A stretch of DNA of 64,000 bases, taken from contig JAFDXK010000007.1 in the NCBI GenBank assembly GCA_018267965.1, forward strand, positions 62,001-126,000, written 5' to 3'. The position numbers were made by a program, and so were the translations under genes. The notes under the pieces were generated by a model. That model did not search any database and was not told the DNA's origin. It saw nothing but the letters and a program-made list of their open reading frames with translations. The stretch's first letter is position 1. Every line of letters starts with the position of its first letter. Below, piece after piece: positions 52,539 to 60,962 of the stretch. This stretch comes from Bacteroidota bacterium (lineage in GTDB: Bacteria > Bacteroidota > Bacteroidia > Chitinophagales > Chitinophagaceae).

Positions 52539-53255
52539 ATGCATTTTGAAAACAATGTTGACAGCTACTTAGACGGTTCGAAATTCTCGAGTAGTATGAT
52601 GGTGAAAGTTGCTGAAAAGGATAATGCCATTGTCTCACGTTTCGATAAAATTGTACAATGCTCCAGAGGGAAAAAAATAATCCATTTGGGTTTTGCGGAT
52701 CATTTGCCATTGATAGAACAAAAAATGCAACAGGGTAAATGGTTGCATGGACGAATATTGGATGTAGCTCAAAAATGTATTGGTGTAGATATTAACACAG
52801 AAGCTGTAAAGTATATCTCACACAAATTTGGTATTTCAGGTCTCTATACGCACAATATCACACAGGGAGATTTATTAAATGCTATTACATCTGACACATG
52901 GGATTATATTATTCTCGGCGAAATTTTAGAGCATATTGATAACCCCGTTTCATTTTTAACTCATATTAAGGAGAGGTATGGCAAATACTTTAACAAAATG
53001 ATTATTACAGTACCTAATGCATTTGATTTTAGTAATATAAGACTAATCAGAAGAAATATAGAGTTTATTAATACCGATCATAGGTATTGGTTCACTCCTT
53101 ATACCTTGGCAAAAGTTGCCATACAGGCAGGTTATAAACCGGATGAATTTTTCTATTGTCAGTCACATATGCCTAAAGGATGGTTACCTAAATTTTTGAT
53201 GAGAAGGTATCCGATGTGCAGAGAGGGATTATTAATGATTTTATCACAGAAGTAA
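52539..53255 (+). CDS. Class I SAM-dependent methyltransferase
   Basis: The 238-residue protein has a methyltransferase core with KIIHLGFADHL near residue 44 in the place of motif I, CIGVDINTEAVKYI, and WDYIILGEILEHIDNP (about residues 123-138) in the motif IV position. It resembles Methyltransf_23 proteins of glycan loci; motif I lacks the usual G-x-G, so cofactor binding may be altered. A link with capping of the exported glycan (see the Wzt-like gene) is possible but not shown. Confidence 0.7.
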   Translation: MHFENNVDSYLDGSKFSSSMMVKVAEKDNAIVSRFDKIVQCSRGKKIIHLGFADHLPLIEQKMQQGKWLHGRILDVAQKCIGVDINTEAVKYISHKFGISGLYTHNITQGDLLNAITSDTWDYIILGEILEHIDNPVSFLTHIKERYGKYFNKMIITVPNAFDFSNIRLIRRNIEFINTDHRYWFTPYTLAKVAIQAGYKPDEFFYCQSHMPKGWLPKFLMRRYPMCREGLLMILSQK

Positions 53256-53264
53256 CGCTTAATT

Positions 53265-54086
53265 ATGGAAAAGACTCCTGTAGTTAGTGTATTAATGACT
53301 GCGTATAATAGACAGGAATTTATTAAAGAAGCCATTGAAAGTGTATTAAGATCGTGGTATCTAGATTTTGAATTAATAATTGTTGATGACTGCTCAAACG
53401 ATAATACATACGCCATAGCTAAGTCATACGAACAGATTGATAGCAGGGTAAGAGTGTATCAGAATGATAAAAATTTAGGGGATTACCCTAATAGGAACCG
53501 TGCTGCTTCGTATGCAACAGGGAAGTATATTAAATATCTTGACTCAGATGATATTATGTACCCACATTGTTTACAGGTTATGGTTGCAGGTATGGAACAA
53601 TTTCCTGAAGCTGGTTATGCATTGTCCGCTAAAGGTGATCCAAATTGCCCTTACCCTGTTTTATTGTCAAGTAAAGAAGCTTATTTAGAGCACTTTTACA
53701 CCTATGGGCATTTTGACAGAGCCCCGGGTTCTGTTATTATTAGGAAAAATGCATTTGATAAAGTAGGTGGTTTTAGTGGGGAACGTATGATAGGTGACAC
53801 TGACTTATGGTTTAAAATGTCAATGTACTTTCCAACATTGAAGGTATTTTCAGAATTATATTGGGCTAGAACACATAGCAATCAGGAACAACAGAGCAGC
53901 TATGCCCAACAACAATACCGTAGTTTGAGAGAAGCAGTAGTTGAGAAATATTTTAATGATGTGAATTGCCCACTGACGACCGAAGAAAAGAGGCAAATAA
54001 ACAAAATGCTAAAGAAAAGATTGCATAGAATACATTTTTTGCTTTTTATCACCCATATATATAAATTTTTGAAGCGATTCAAATAG
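53265..54086 (+). CDS. Glycosyltransferase family 2 protein
   Basis: The 273-residue GT-A protein has VSVLMTAYNRQEFIKEAIES, LIIVDDCSNDNT, and KYIKYLDSDDIMYPHCLQVM with the metal-binding D-S-D-D. The last 25 residues are Lys/Arg and Phe/Leu-rich (KRLHRIHFLLFITHIYK), which may bind the membrane. The sugar is unknown. It starts 9 bases after the methyltransferase gene and ends 1 base before the GT4 gene. Confidence 0.88.
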   Translation: MEKTPVVSVLMTAYNRQEFIKEAIESVLRSWYLDFELIIVDDCSNDNTYAIAKSYEQIDSRVRVYQNDKNLGDYPNRNRAASYATGKYIKYLDSDDIMYPHCLQVMVAGMEQFPEAGYALSAKGDPNCPYPVLLSSKEAYLEHFYTYGHFDRAPGSVIIRKNAFDKVGGFSGERMIGDTDLWFKMSMYFPTLKVFSELYWARTHSNQEQQSSYAQQQYRSLREAVVEKYFNDVNCPLTTEEKRQINKMLKKRLHRIHFLLFITHIYKFLKRFK

Positions 54087-54087
54087 A

Positions 54088-55305
54088 ATGGAACTTATTT
54101 TTTTTACAAATCATTACCCCTATGGTATTGGTGAGCAATGGAAGAAAAATGAATTATCTGTATTCAATGAAAACTTTGATAAAATAACTGTCATTCCTTA
54201 TTCTTACGGCAACAATAAAAATCAACGAAAGGAATTACCTGATAAAGCGGTATTACAAAATCCTCTTTTTGAGCAGGATGGAATTATTTTAAAAAAATCC
54301 GATTTCCTAAAAATATTATTTCATAAGTACGCCTCGGTTTTTATAAAGGAGTTTCTAACCAAAAGAGTATATAAGAGTAAGATAAACACTATTAGTTGGG
54401 CCTGTGCTACAATAGGCATTATAAGGATGTTGGCACATCCAGCAATAAAAAAACTAAACGAACTTAGTTCAGATACAGTCTTATATTTTTTTTGGGGAAG
54501 AGGTATAGCAGATGTAATACCATTTATCAATACAGGAAAGTTCAGGAAAGTTTTAGTTCGAATGCATCGCTATGACATATTTGAGTATGCTAATAATAAT
54601 TACATTCCGTACAGAAGCATATTGATGAAAAAAGAGAATGTGCTTATTGCACCTTGCTCAAAAGCTGGAGTAGAACATTTGAATGAGTTGTACCCCAATG
54701 CCAAAAATGTTAAGTTGATACGGTTGGGAACACGCTCGAATGGAAAGGTGAGCAAGATGTCAGAGGACGGTGTATTAAGAATAGTAAGTTGTTCAGTTTT
54801 AACATCTGTTAAACGTGTACATCTTATGATAGAATCATTGCAATATATTAATTCCCGGGTTATTTGGAGGCATATTGGTAATGGGGTCTTAGAAAAAGAA
54901 CTAAAGTCTCTTGTTGAAAAAGTTGGAGTGGCTGATAAATTTATTTTTGAAGGTTTTGTGAATAGTGATGATATCAATGATTTGTATACAAGTGGCCAAT
55001 TCGATTTATTTGTGAATACCAGCTCTAGCGAGGGAGTACCTGTTTCTATTATGGAAGCATTTGCTGCTGGTATACCAGTTTTAGCCACAAACGTAGGCGG
55101 GACTTCTGAGATTGTCGACGAATCAGTTGGTGGACTGTTGGCTGAAGGTGTTACCCCTAAACAATTAGCTAATGCAATTAATAGTTATTACCAATTAACA
55201 ACTGATAAAAAACAAAAAATAAGGGATAATGCATATGCCAGGTTTGCATCAATGTCAGACTCTGACAAATTATCTAAGGAGTTAGTTGAAATTTTAAAGA
55301 ACTAA
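54088..55305 (+). CDS. Glycosyltransferase family 4 protein
   Basis: The 405-residue GT-B protein has IFFTNHYPYGIGEQWKKNEL at the N-terminus. In the C-terminal domain are LRIVSCSVLTSVKRVHLMIE (about 231-250), WRHIGNGVLEKEL and the donor block NTSSSEGVPVSIMEAFAAGI with the E-x7-E pattern. It is the last gene before the second amidotransferase, which begins 1 base after its stop. The transferred sugar is not evident. Confidence 0.87.
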   Translation: MELIFFTNHYPYGIGEQWKKNELSVFNENFDKITVIPYSYGNNKNQRKELPDKAVLQNPLFEQDGIILKKSDFLKILFHKYASVFIKEFLTKRVYKSKINTISWACATIGIIRMLAHPAIKKLNELSSDTVLYFFWGRGIADVIPFINTGKFRKVLVRMHRYDIFEYANNNYIPYRSILMKKENVLIAPCSKAGVEHLNELYPNAKNVKLIRLGTRSNGKVSKMSEDGVLRIVSCSVLTSVKRVHLMIESLQYINSRVIWRHIGNGVLEKELKSLVEKVGVADKFIFEGFVNSDDINDLYTSGQFDLFVNTSSSEGVPVSIMEAFAAGIPVLATNVGGTSEIVDESVGGLLAEGVTPKQLANAINSYYQLTTDKKQKIRDNAYARFASMSDSDKLSKELVEILKN

Positions 55306-55306
55306 G

Positions 55307-56449
55307 TTGAACAGTAACAGACCATACCAACAATGTAGTATCTCGGTAATGGATACTATAGCAGATGATAATATTCAATTCGATGAGAAAGGAATATGTA
55401 ATTATTATTACGAATACAAAAAAGCATATAAAGAAAGTGTTTTGCAGGGTGATGCCGGTTGGAATAAACTTTCCGGGATTGCAGATACAATAAAGAAAGC
55501 TGGAGAAGGCAAACAATATGATTGCATAATGGGTTTGAGCGGTGGCGTTGATAGCACTTATGTCGCATATTTGGCAAAAAAACTTGGGCTAAAGCCCTTG
55601 GCCATTCATTTTGACAATGGATGGAACAGCGAATTGGCAGTTAAGAATATTGAAAACATTGTTAGTAAACTAGGTTTTGATTTGTTTACCTATGTTATCA
55701 ACTGGGAGGAATTTAAGGACTTGCAAATCTCATATCTCAAGGCATCTGTCGTAGATATTGAAGCAATCACAGACCATGCAATATTTGCTACTTTATATAG
55801 AATCGCAGGACAAAAAAATATTCAGTACATACTGAGTGGTACCAATGTTCAAACAGAAAATACGCTACCTAAAAGCTGGATTCATCCTAAAACAGACCAC
55901 ATCAATATAAAATCTATTCACAAGGCATACGGCACCGTTCAATTGAAAACGTTTCCCTTCATGGATGCTAAAGTGAAGAGGTACTATCAGCAGGTAAAAG
56001 GTGTTCAGTCTGTTTCTGTATTGAACTACGCTGACTATAACAAGCAAGCAGTAAAAAAGCTGATCCAGGATGAATTAGGTTGGAGAGATTATGGTGGTAA
56101 ACATTACGAAAGTATCTGGACACGTTTTTACCAGGGATATATACTGCCTACAAAATTTGGTATCGATAAAAGAAAGGCACATCTAAGTGATTTGATATTT
56201 GGCGAACAGATAACTAAAGCAGAAGCACTTGAAGAATTGAAAAAGCCAATGTATGATGCCGAGCAGTTTAATGCTGACTATGATTTTGTTTTGAAAAAAT
56301 TTGGTTTTTCTGATAAGCAATTTCAAGAAATCATGCAAATACCACCTCGCAGCCATTACGATTTTGACTACGAGATGCCAATAGATAAAAGATACCCGAT
56401 ATTAAAGCCGTTAAAAAAAATATATAGAACAATATTTCCTCCTAAATAA
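55307..56449 (+). CDS. N-acetyl sugar amidotransferase (WbpG-like), copy 2, with two zinc cysteines missing
   Basis: The 380-residue protein is a paralogue of the gene at 49294. The catalytic part is intact: PP-loop IMGLSGGVDSTYVAYLAKK, FDNGWNSELAVKNIENIV, DIEAITDHAIFATLYRIA, GGKHYESIWTRFYQGYILP. The N-terminal metal site is not: the normal C-x2-C pairs read C10-x2-S13 and C31-x2-Y34, so two of four cysteines are lost. The rest of that region keeps family sequence (VMDT, FDEKGIC). The likely start is TTG 55307, because the next ATG lies inside the motif. It is followed 2 bases later by the HisF2-like gene, which supports a role in the acetamidino pathway. Confidence 0.83.
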   Translation: MNSNRPYQQCSISVMDTIADDNIQFDEKGICNYYYEYKKAYKESVLQGDAGWNKLSGIADTIKKAGEGKQYDCIMGLSGGVDSTYVAYLAKKLGLKPLAIHFDNGWNSELAVKNIENIVSKLGFDLFTYVINWEEFKDLQISYLKASVVDIEAITDHAIFATLYRIAGQKNIQYILSGTNVQTENTLPKSWIHPKTDHINIKSIHKAYGTVQLKTFPFMDAKVKRYYQQVKGVQSVSVLNYADYNKQAVKKLIQDELGWRDYGGKHYESIWTRFYQGYILPTKFGIDKRKAHLSDLIFGEQITKAEALEELKKPMYDAEQFNADYDFVLKKFGFSDKQFQEIMQIPPRSHYDFDYEMPIDKRYPILKPLKKIYRTIFPPK

Positions 56450-56451
56450 CT

Positions 56452-57201
56452 ATGGCTAGAGTAAGAATAATACCGGTTTTATTATTGAGCAAAGGAGGTT
56501 TATATAAAACCATCAACTTTAAGAATGCAAAGTACGTTGGTGACCCTATCAATGCTGTTAAGATATTTAATGAAAAAGAAGCAGATGAGTTGATATTACT
56601 AGACTACACAGCTTCTGTAGAAAAAAGAGGGCCGGATTTTGTTAAAATAGCTGAGATAGCCGGAGAAGCATTTATGCCTATGGCCTATGGTGGAGGTATC
56701 AGAAATTGGGAAACAGCAAAACGTGTATTTGATTCAGGATATGAAAAAGTGGTGTTGAACTCCGTATTGTTTGAAGATAAGACCATCATTGCTAAAATTG
56801 CAGAGGTGTATGGTAGCCAGGCAGTAGTTGGTAGTATGGATATTAAAAAGAACCTCTTTGGGAAATACAAAGTGTTTTCGCACTCTGGAACAAAAGCTAC
56901 AGGATTCTCTCCTGTTGAATGGGCAAAAGAGTTAGAGCAATTAGGTGCAGGAGAAATCATGCTAAACAATATTGATAAGGATGGCACCTGGGATGGCTAT
57001 GCTTTAGATATTTTAAAAGAAGTGACTCATGCAGTATCTATACCTGTAATTGCTTGCGGTGGTGCCGGTAGTTTCGAAGATTTTGAAAAAGCAGTTAATA
57101 ACGGAGCGTCTGCAGTAGCTGCAGGTAGCATGTTTGTGTTTCAGAAAAAGGGAATGGGAGTATTAATCAGTTTCCCTACTAATAGACAATTAAAAGTATA
57201 G
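56452..57201 (+). CDS. HisF2/AglZ-family acetamidino modification protein
   Basis: The 249-residue TIM-barrel protein looks like HisF but belongs to the group paired with WbpG-type amidotransferases, where it passes ammonia rather than making imidazole-glycerol phosphate. It opens RIIPVLLLSKGGLYKT; the HisF catalytic Asp11 is Leu11 here. Asp130 is kept (GSMDIK). GGGIRNWETAK, GSQAVVG, NNIDKDGTWDGYA and IACGGAGSFEDF follow. Loss of Asp11 fits a non-histidine role. It sits between the second WbpG-like gene and the WbpB-like oxidoreductase gene. The glutaminase partner (HisH2) that should feed it ammonia is not found in the window. Confidence 0.88.
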   Translation: MARVRIIPVLLLSKGGLYKTINFKNAKYVGDPINAVKIFNEKEADELILLDYTASVEKRGPDFVKIAEIAGEAFMPMAYGGGIRNWETAKRVFDSGYEKVVLNSVLFEDKTIIAKIAEVYGSQAVVGSMDIKKNLFGKYKVFSHSGTKATGFSPVEWAKELEQLGAGEIMLNNIDKDGTWDGYALDILKEVTHAVSIPVIACGGAGSFEDFEKAVNNGASAVAAGSMFVFQKKGMGVLISFPTNRQLKV

Positions 57202-57232
57202 CACAAAGTGCTGATAAAATCTAACAAATATT

Positions 57233-58255
57233 ATGAAAAATAAATCTGTAAAATTTGCGATTGTAGGTTGTGGACGTATAGCCCAGCGACATGCAGAACA
57301 TATTAATAATCAAGGTATCCTTGTTGCAGTATGTGATAATGTGCCAGAACGTGCAGATGCTATGGCAAATAAGTATGGCGCAAAAGCATACTATGATATT
57401 GCTGATATGTTACAGAATGAAAAATACATTGATGTAGTGTCTATTTGTTCGCCAAATAGTTTGCATGCATCACATTCCATACAAGCGCTAAAAGCAGGAT
57501 TTCATGTGCTCTGCGAAAAGCCAATGGCAATTACTGTACAAGATTGCGGCAATATGATAAAAACTGCAGAGTCTGCTAACAAGAGACTGTTTGCAATAAA
57601 GCAAAACAGGTTTAACCCACCTGTTGCTGCAGTAAAACAAGCTATAGATGAAGGCAAACTGGGTAAAATTTATAGTGTGCAGCTAAGTTGTTTCTGGAAT
57701 CGCAATGATGACTATTATGCTAATTCGTGGAAGGGAACACAGGATATGGATGGTGGCACATTGTATACACAATTCTCGCATTTCATCGATCTGCTGTACT
57801 GGATGATTGGCGACGTTAAAAATGTAAACGCCTTTATGAGTAACTATGCCCACAAAGAAACTATAGATTTTGAGGATACAGGTGTCGTAGCTGTTGAGTT
57901 TTATAATGGCGCAATTGGCACAATCAATTATACAGTTAATAGCTATCAGAAAAATATGGAAGGTTCATTAACCATATTTGCAGAGAAAGGAACAATAAAA
58001 ATCGGCGGACAATATTTAAATGAACTTGAATACCAAAATATCGAAGGATTTAAAATAGAAAACTTGCCAGAGGGGAATAAAGCCAATAACTATGGTTCCT
58101 ACCAGGGTTCTATGTCAAACCACGATAAGGTATACGAGAACCTTATAGACGTGCTTACCAATAATGCAAGTATTTCAACGAATGCCTTTGAAGGATTGAA
58201 AACGGTTGAGATAATTGATAAAATATATTCATCAGCAAAAACAATCAATCAATGA
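57233..58255 (+). CDS. Gfo/Idh/MocA oxidoreductase, WbpB/WlbA-like
   Basis: The 340-residue protein has the NAD-binding start FAIVGCGRIAQRHAEHI (about residues 8-24), then VSICSPNSLHASHSIQALKA and HVLCEKPMAI with catalytic Lys96. The C-terminal domain shows MDGGTLYTQFSHFIDLLYW, with His183 and Asp186. It matches enzymes that oxidise C3 of UDP-GlcNAc uronic acid (WbpB/WlbA). The neighbours at 58252-58716 (acetyltransferase) and 58718-59824 (aminotransferase) complete the usual B-D-E set for UDP-2,3-diacetamido-2,3-dideoxy-glucuronic acid. The WbpA dehydrogenase that makes the substrate is not in the window. Confidence 0.83.
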   Translation: MKNKSVKFAIVGCGRIAQRHAEHINNQGILVAVCDNVPERADAMANKYGAKAYYDIADMLQNEKYIDVVSICSPNSLHASHSIQALKAGFHVLCEKPMAITVQDCGNMIKTAESANKRLFAIKQNRFNPPVAAVKQAIDEGKLGKIYSVQLSCFWNRNDDYYANSWKGTQDMDGGTLYTQFSHFIDLLYWMIGDVKNVNAFMSNYAHKETIDFEDTGVVAVEFYNGAIGTINYTVNSYQKNMEGSLTIFAEKGTIKIGGQYLNELEYQNIEGFKIENLPEGNKANNYGSYQGSMSNHDKVYENLIDVLTNNASISTNAFEGLKTVEIIDKIYSSAKTINQ

Positions 58256-58716
58256 ACGAACCCATAATATTCAAGAGTATGATACGGGATGTAGACTTTG
58301 GCAGTAATGTCAAGGTTGTTGAGCCTGTTAATATTTATGGATGTAAGATTGGAGATGATTGCTTTATAGGCCCTTTTACCGAGATTCAAAAAGACGTTAC
58401 AATAGGTAACAGAACCAAAGTGCAGTCACACAGTTTTGTATGCGAATTGGTTACAATAGGAGATGATTGTTTTATAGGGCATGGTGTAATGTTCATAAAC
58501 GATTTGTTTTCAAAAGGTGGCCCGGCAAGGGGTGATAAGTCTTTATGGAAGCCAACTGTAATCGGGAATAATGTATCTATCGGTTCTAATGCTACCATAC
58601 TACCTGTCAATATTTGTGATAACGTGGTGATAGGTGCGGGTGCGGTAGTCACTAAAAATATTAACGAATCGGGTGTATATGCAGGAAACCCGGCAAAAAA
58701 AATAAAAGAAATATAG
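58252..58716 (+). CDS. Hexapeptide acetyltransferase, WbpD/WlbB-like
   Basis: The 154-residue protein is almost wholly a left-handed beta-helix (NIYGCKIGDDCFIGPFTEI, VTIGNRTKVQSHSFVCEL, VTIGDDCFIGHGVMFIND, VSIGSNATILPVNICDNVVI). The terminal AGNPAKKIKEI is family-typical. WbpD/WlbB-type enzymes acetylate the 3-amino group of the UDP sugar with acetyl-CoA; the asparagine-bearing loop FINDLFSKGG fits the catalytic region of this group. It overlaps the oxidoreductase gene by 4 bases (ATGA) and ends 1 base before the aminotransferase gene. Confidence 0.83.
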   Translation: MNEPIIFKSMIRDVDFGSNVKVVEPVNIYGCKIGDDCFIGPFTEIQKDVTIGNRTKVQSHSFVCELVTIGDDCFIGHGVMFINDLFSKGGPARGDKSLWKPTVIGNNVSIGSNATILPVNICDNVVIGAGAVVTKNINESGVYAGNPAKKIKEI

Positions 58717-58717
58717 T

Positions 58718-59824
58718 ATGAACATTCCCTTTGTAGATTTAAAAGTACAGTACAACAGTATCAAAGAAAGTATTGACAGTGCTATACAAAACGTTTTGAA
58801 TGAAACTTCATTCGTTGGTGGTAAGTATGTTAAAAATTTTGAGGAGCAGTTTGCTAAGTTATATGGTGTGAAGCATGTGATAGGTTGCGGTAATGGTACA
58901 GATACACTATACATTTTGATGAAAATGCTCGGCATAGGTTCTGGTGATGAAGTAATTACTGTAGCCAACAGTTGGATATCAAGTTCTGAAACAATTACAC
59001 AAACAGGCGCTCGCCCTGTTTTTGCAGATATAGATCCTGATTATTATAGCATTAACGAGCATCTCATAGAAGGATTGATAACTCCTCATACTAAAGCTAT
59101 AGTGTTAGTGCATCTGCACGGTCAAATGGCTAATGTAGAGTTTGTAGAAAAGCTTTGTAAGGACAAGGGTATTTATCTGATTGAAGACTGTGCACAGTCA
59201 CATTTCTCAGAGCAGAATGGTATAAGAGCGGGCTTGCGTGGTATAGCTGGCAGTTTCAGCTTTTACCCCGGCAAAAACCTTGGCGCATATGGAGATGCAG
59301 GTTGCATCATGACCAATGATAACGATTTGGCAATAAAATGCAGAATGTATGCTAACCACGGGTCATTGAAAAAGAATGTGCATATCATAGAAGGTATCAA
59401 CAGCAGGTTAGATAGTATGCAAGCATCTATTTTGTCTGCAAAACTGCCACATATACTTAAATGGACAGAGCAACGCATTAATAATGCTGCGCTATACAAC
59501 AAATACTTATCAGCGATACAACAGATTGTATTACCTGCTGTAAGGCCTGGCACGAAACATACTTATCATTTGTACGTCATCCGTGCGCAACAAAGAAATG
59601 AACTCGCAAAATATCTTGCTGACAATGGCATAGAAACCTCATTACACTATCCGAAAATACTTCCTAATCAGGAAGCTTATAAATACTTAAACACTAAACC
59701 TGAAGATTTTCCTGTAGCTAATAAATACCAGGAAGAGATATTGTCATTGCCAATGTATCCTGAACTATCAGAAGAGGCAATACAATACATTGCTCAAAGA
59801 ATAGCTGAGTTCTACAAATCGTAA
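58718..59824 (+). CDS. DegT/DnrJ/EryC1/StrS aminotransferase, WbpE/WlbC-like
   Basis: The 368-residue PLP enzyme shows the N-terminal FVDLKVQYNSIK, GNGTDTLYILMKM (cofactor phosphate binding), IEDCAQSHFSEQNG with Asp157, and the PLP-lysine block SFSFYPGKNLGAYGDAG with Lys186. It ends with YHLYVIRAQQRNEL and IETSLHYPKILPNQEAY. It adds an amino group at C3 of the UDP-2-acetamido-3-keto uronic acid, using glutamate as donor (WbpE/WlbC knowledge). The order oxidoreductase-acetyltransferase-aminotransferase matches the WlbA-B-C set. Confidence 0.85.
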   Translation: MNIPFVDLKVQYNSIKESIDSAIQNVLNETSFVGGKYVKNFEEQFAKLYGVKHVIGCGNGTDTLYILMKMLGIGSGDEVITVANSWISSSETITQTGARPVFADIDPDYYSINEHLIEGLITPHTKAIVLVHLHGQMANVEFVEKLCKDKGIYLIEDCAQSHFSEQNGIRAGLRGIAGSFSFYPGKNLGAYGDAGCIMTNDNDLAIKCRMYANHGSLKKNVHIIEGINSRLDSMQASILSAKLPHILKWTEQRINNAALYNKYLSAIQQIVLPAVRPGTKHTYHLYVIRAQQRNELAKYLADNGIETSLHYPKILPNQEAYKYLNTKPEDFPVANKYQEEILSLPMYPELSEEAIQYIAQRIAEFYKS

Positions 59825-60958
59825 ATGGAACTGAAGGGTAAAACTATTCTCATAATATCTCAACAGAATTGGGGAGAAATGTTTATCTCAAAACACCATT
59901 ATGCTGTAGAGCTAGCTAAAATGGGAAATACGGTATATTACTTACCCGGTCCCGATCAGGAGAACAGAATACCTCCCGGCACAATCAGGATTGACCAAAC
60001 AGAACACCCCAATCTTTTCACAATAGCTCATCGTTTGCACTTTCCTTATGTACTCAAATTCAAGGCAAGGGCATTGTATGATTATTTGTTGAAACGACAT
60101 ATTAACAAGCTCTTGAGGAAGATACTTAAGGCCCCTGATGTTATTTGGTCATTCGATATTTCCAATACTATACCATTAAAAGCATTTCCTTCATCGGCAA
60201 AAAAAATCTTTATGCCCGTGGATGAATTGAGCGAAACTGTTGCACTGAAAGCTGCTGAAACAGCTGACGTTGTTTTTTCTGTGACAAACGAAATACTAGA
60301 AAAATGTAAAAGTGTTACTGCGCCTAAAGTGTTTTTGAATCACGGAGTTTCAGAATGCTTTTTTGGTGCTGCACCTACACTGCCAAATATTGGTATCAGG
60401 AATATAGGTTTATCAGGCAATTTCTTAAGGCCTGATATAGACCACACGACATTATTACAAATAATACGAGACAATCCGAATAATACATTTCATTTTTGGG
60501 GTTCAACCAATCATGCCGCCTCGAATGTAGTTGGTAGCATAAGCGAAAGTGCAATAGCTTTTGTTAATGCACTTAAACTGTTGAAAAATGTAAAGCTGCA
60601 TGGACAGGTGTCACCACGGCAATTGGCAAATGAATTTAGGCAGGTGGATTGTTTCCTGATTTGTTATGATATTTTAAAAGATCAAAGCAAAGGCACTAAC
60701 TATCATAAAGTGTTAGAATATCTGGCTACTGGTAAAGTTATTGTCTCTAATAACATTACAACTTATAGCAACTATCCCGGATTGCTGGAAATGATAGATG
60801 ATAGGGATAGTAATAAAGCAATGTCTGCATTGTTTAGGCAAGTTGTGAGCAATGCAGACCGATATAATAGTATTGAAAATCAGACGAAGCGCATTGCTTT
60901 TGCAAAGCAATTCACATACGCTTCTCAAATCAAAAAGATAGAACAGTATTTAAACTGA
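59825..60958 (+). CDS. Probable glycosyltransferase (GT-B type)
   Basis: The 377-residue protein has a GT-B-like plan. ILIISQQNWGEMFISKHHYA begins the N-terminal domain, and KKIFMPVDELSETVALKAAE ends it. The C-terminal domain has NIGLSGNFLRPDIDHTTLLQ, FHFWGSTNHAA and YHKVLEYLATGKVIVSNNIT as the donor-side block. It is similar in type to the GT at 60963. The sugar is not known, but the position just after the 3-amino uronic acid genes makes that sugar a fair guess (inference). It directly abuts the aminotransferase stop. Confidence 0.72.
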   Translation: MELKGKTILIISQQNWGEMFISKHHYAVELAKMGNTVYYLPGPDQENRIPPGTIRIDQTEHPNLFTIAHRLHFPYVLKFKARALYDYLLKRHINKLLRKILKAPDVIWSFDISNTIPLKAFPSSAKKIFMPVDELSETVALKAAETADVVFSVTNEILEKCKSVTAPKVFLNHGVSECFFGAAPTLPNIGIRNIGLSGNFLRPDIDHTTLLQIIRDNPNNTFHFWGSTNHAASNVVGSISESAIAFVNALKLLKNVKLHGQVSPRQLANEFRQVDCFLICYDILKDQSKGTNYHKVLEYLATGKVIVSNNITTYSNYPGLLEMIDDRDSNKAMSALFRQVVSNADRYNSIENQTKRIAFAKQFTYASQIKKIEQYLN

Positions 60959-60962
60959 CATT

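Noticed and set aside
56452-57201. Histidine biosynthesis hisF
   Set aside because: Asp11 is replaced by Leu and the gene lies between a WbpG-like amidotransferase and uronic-acid amino-sugar genes; HisF2/AglZ fits better.
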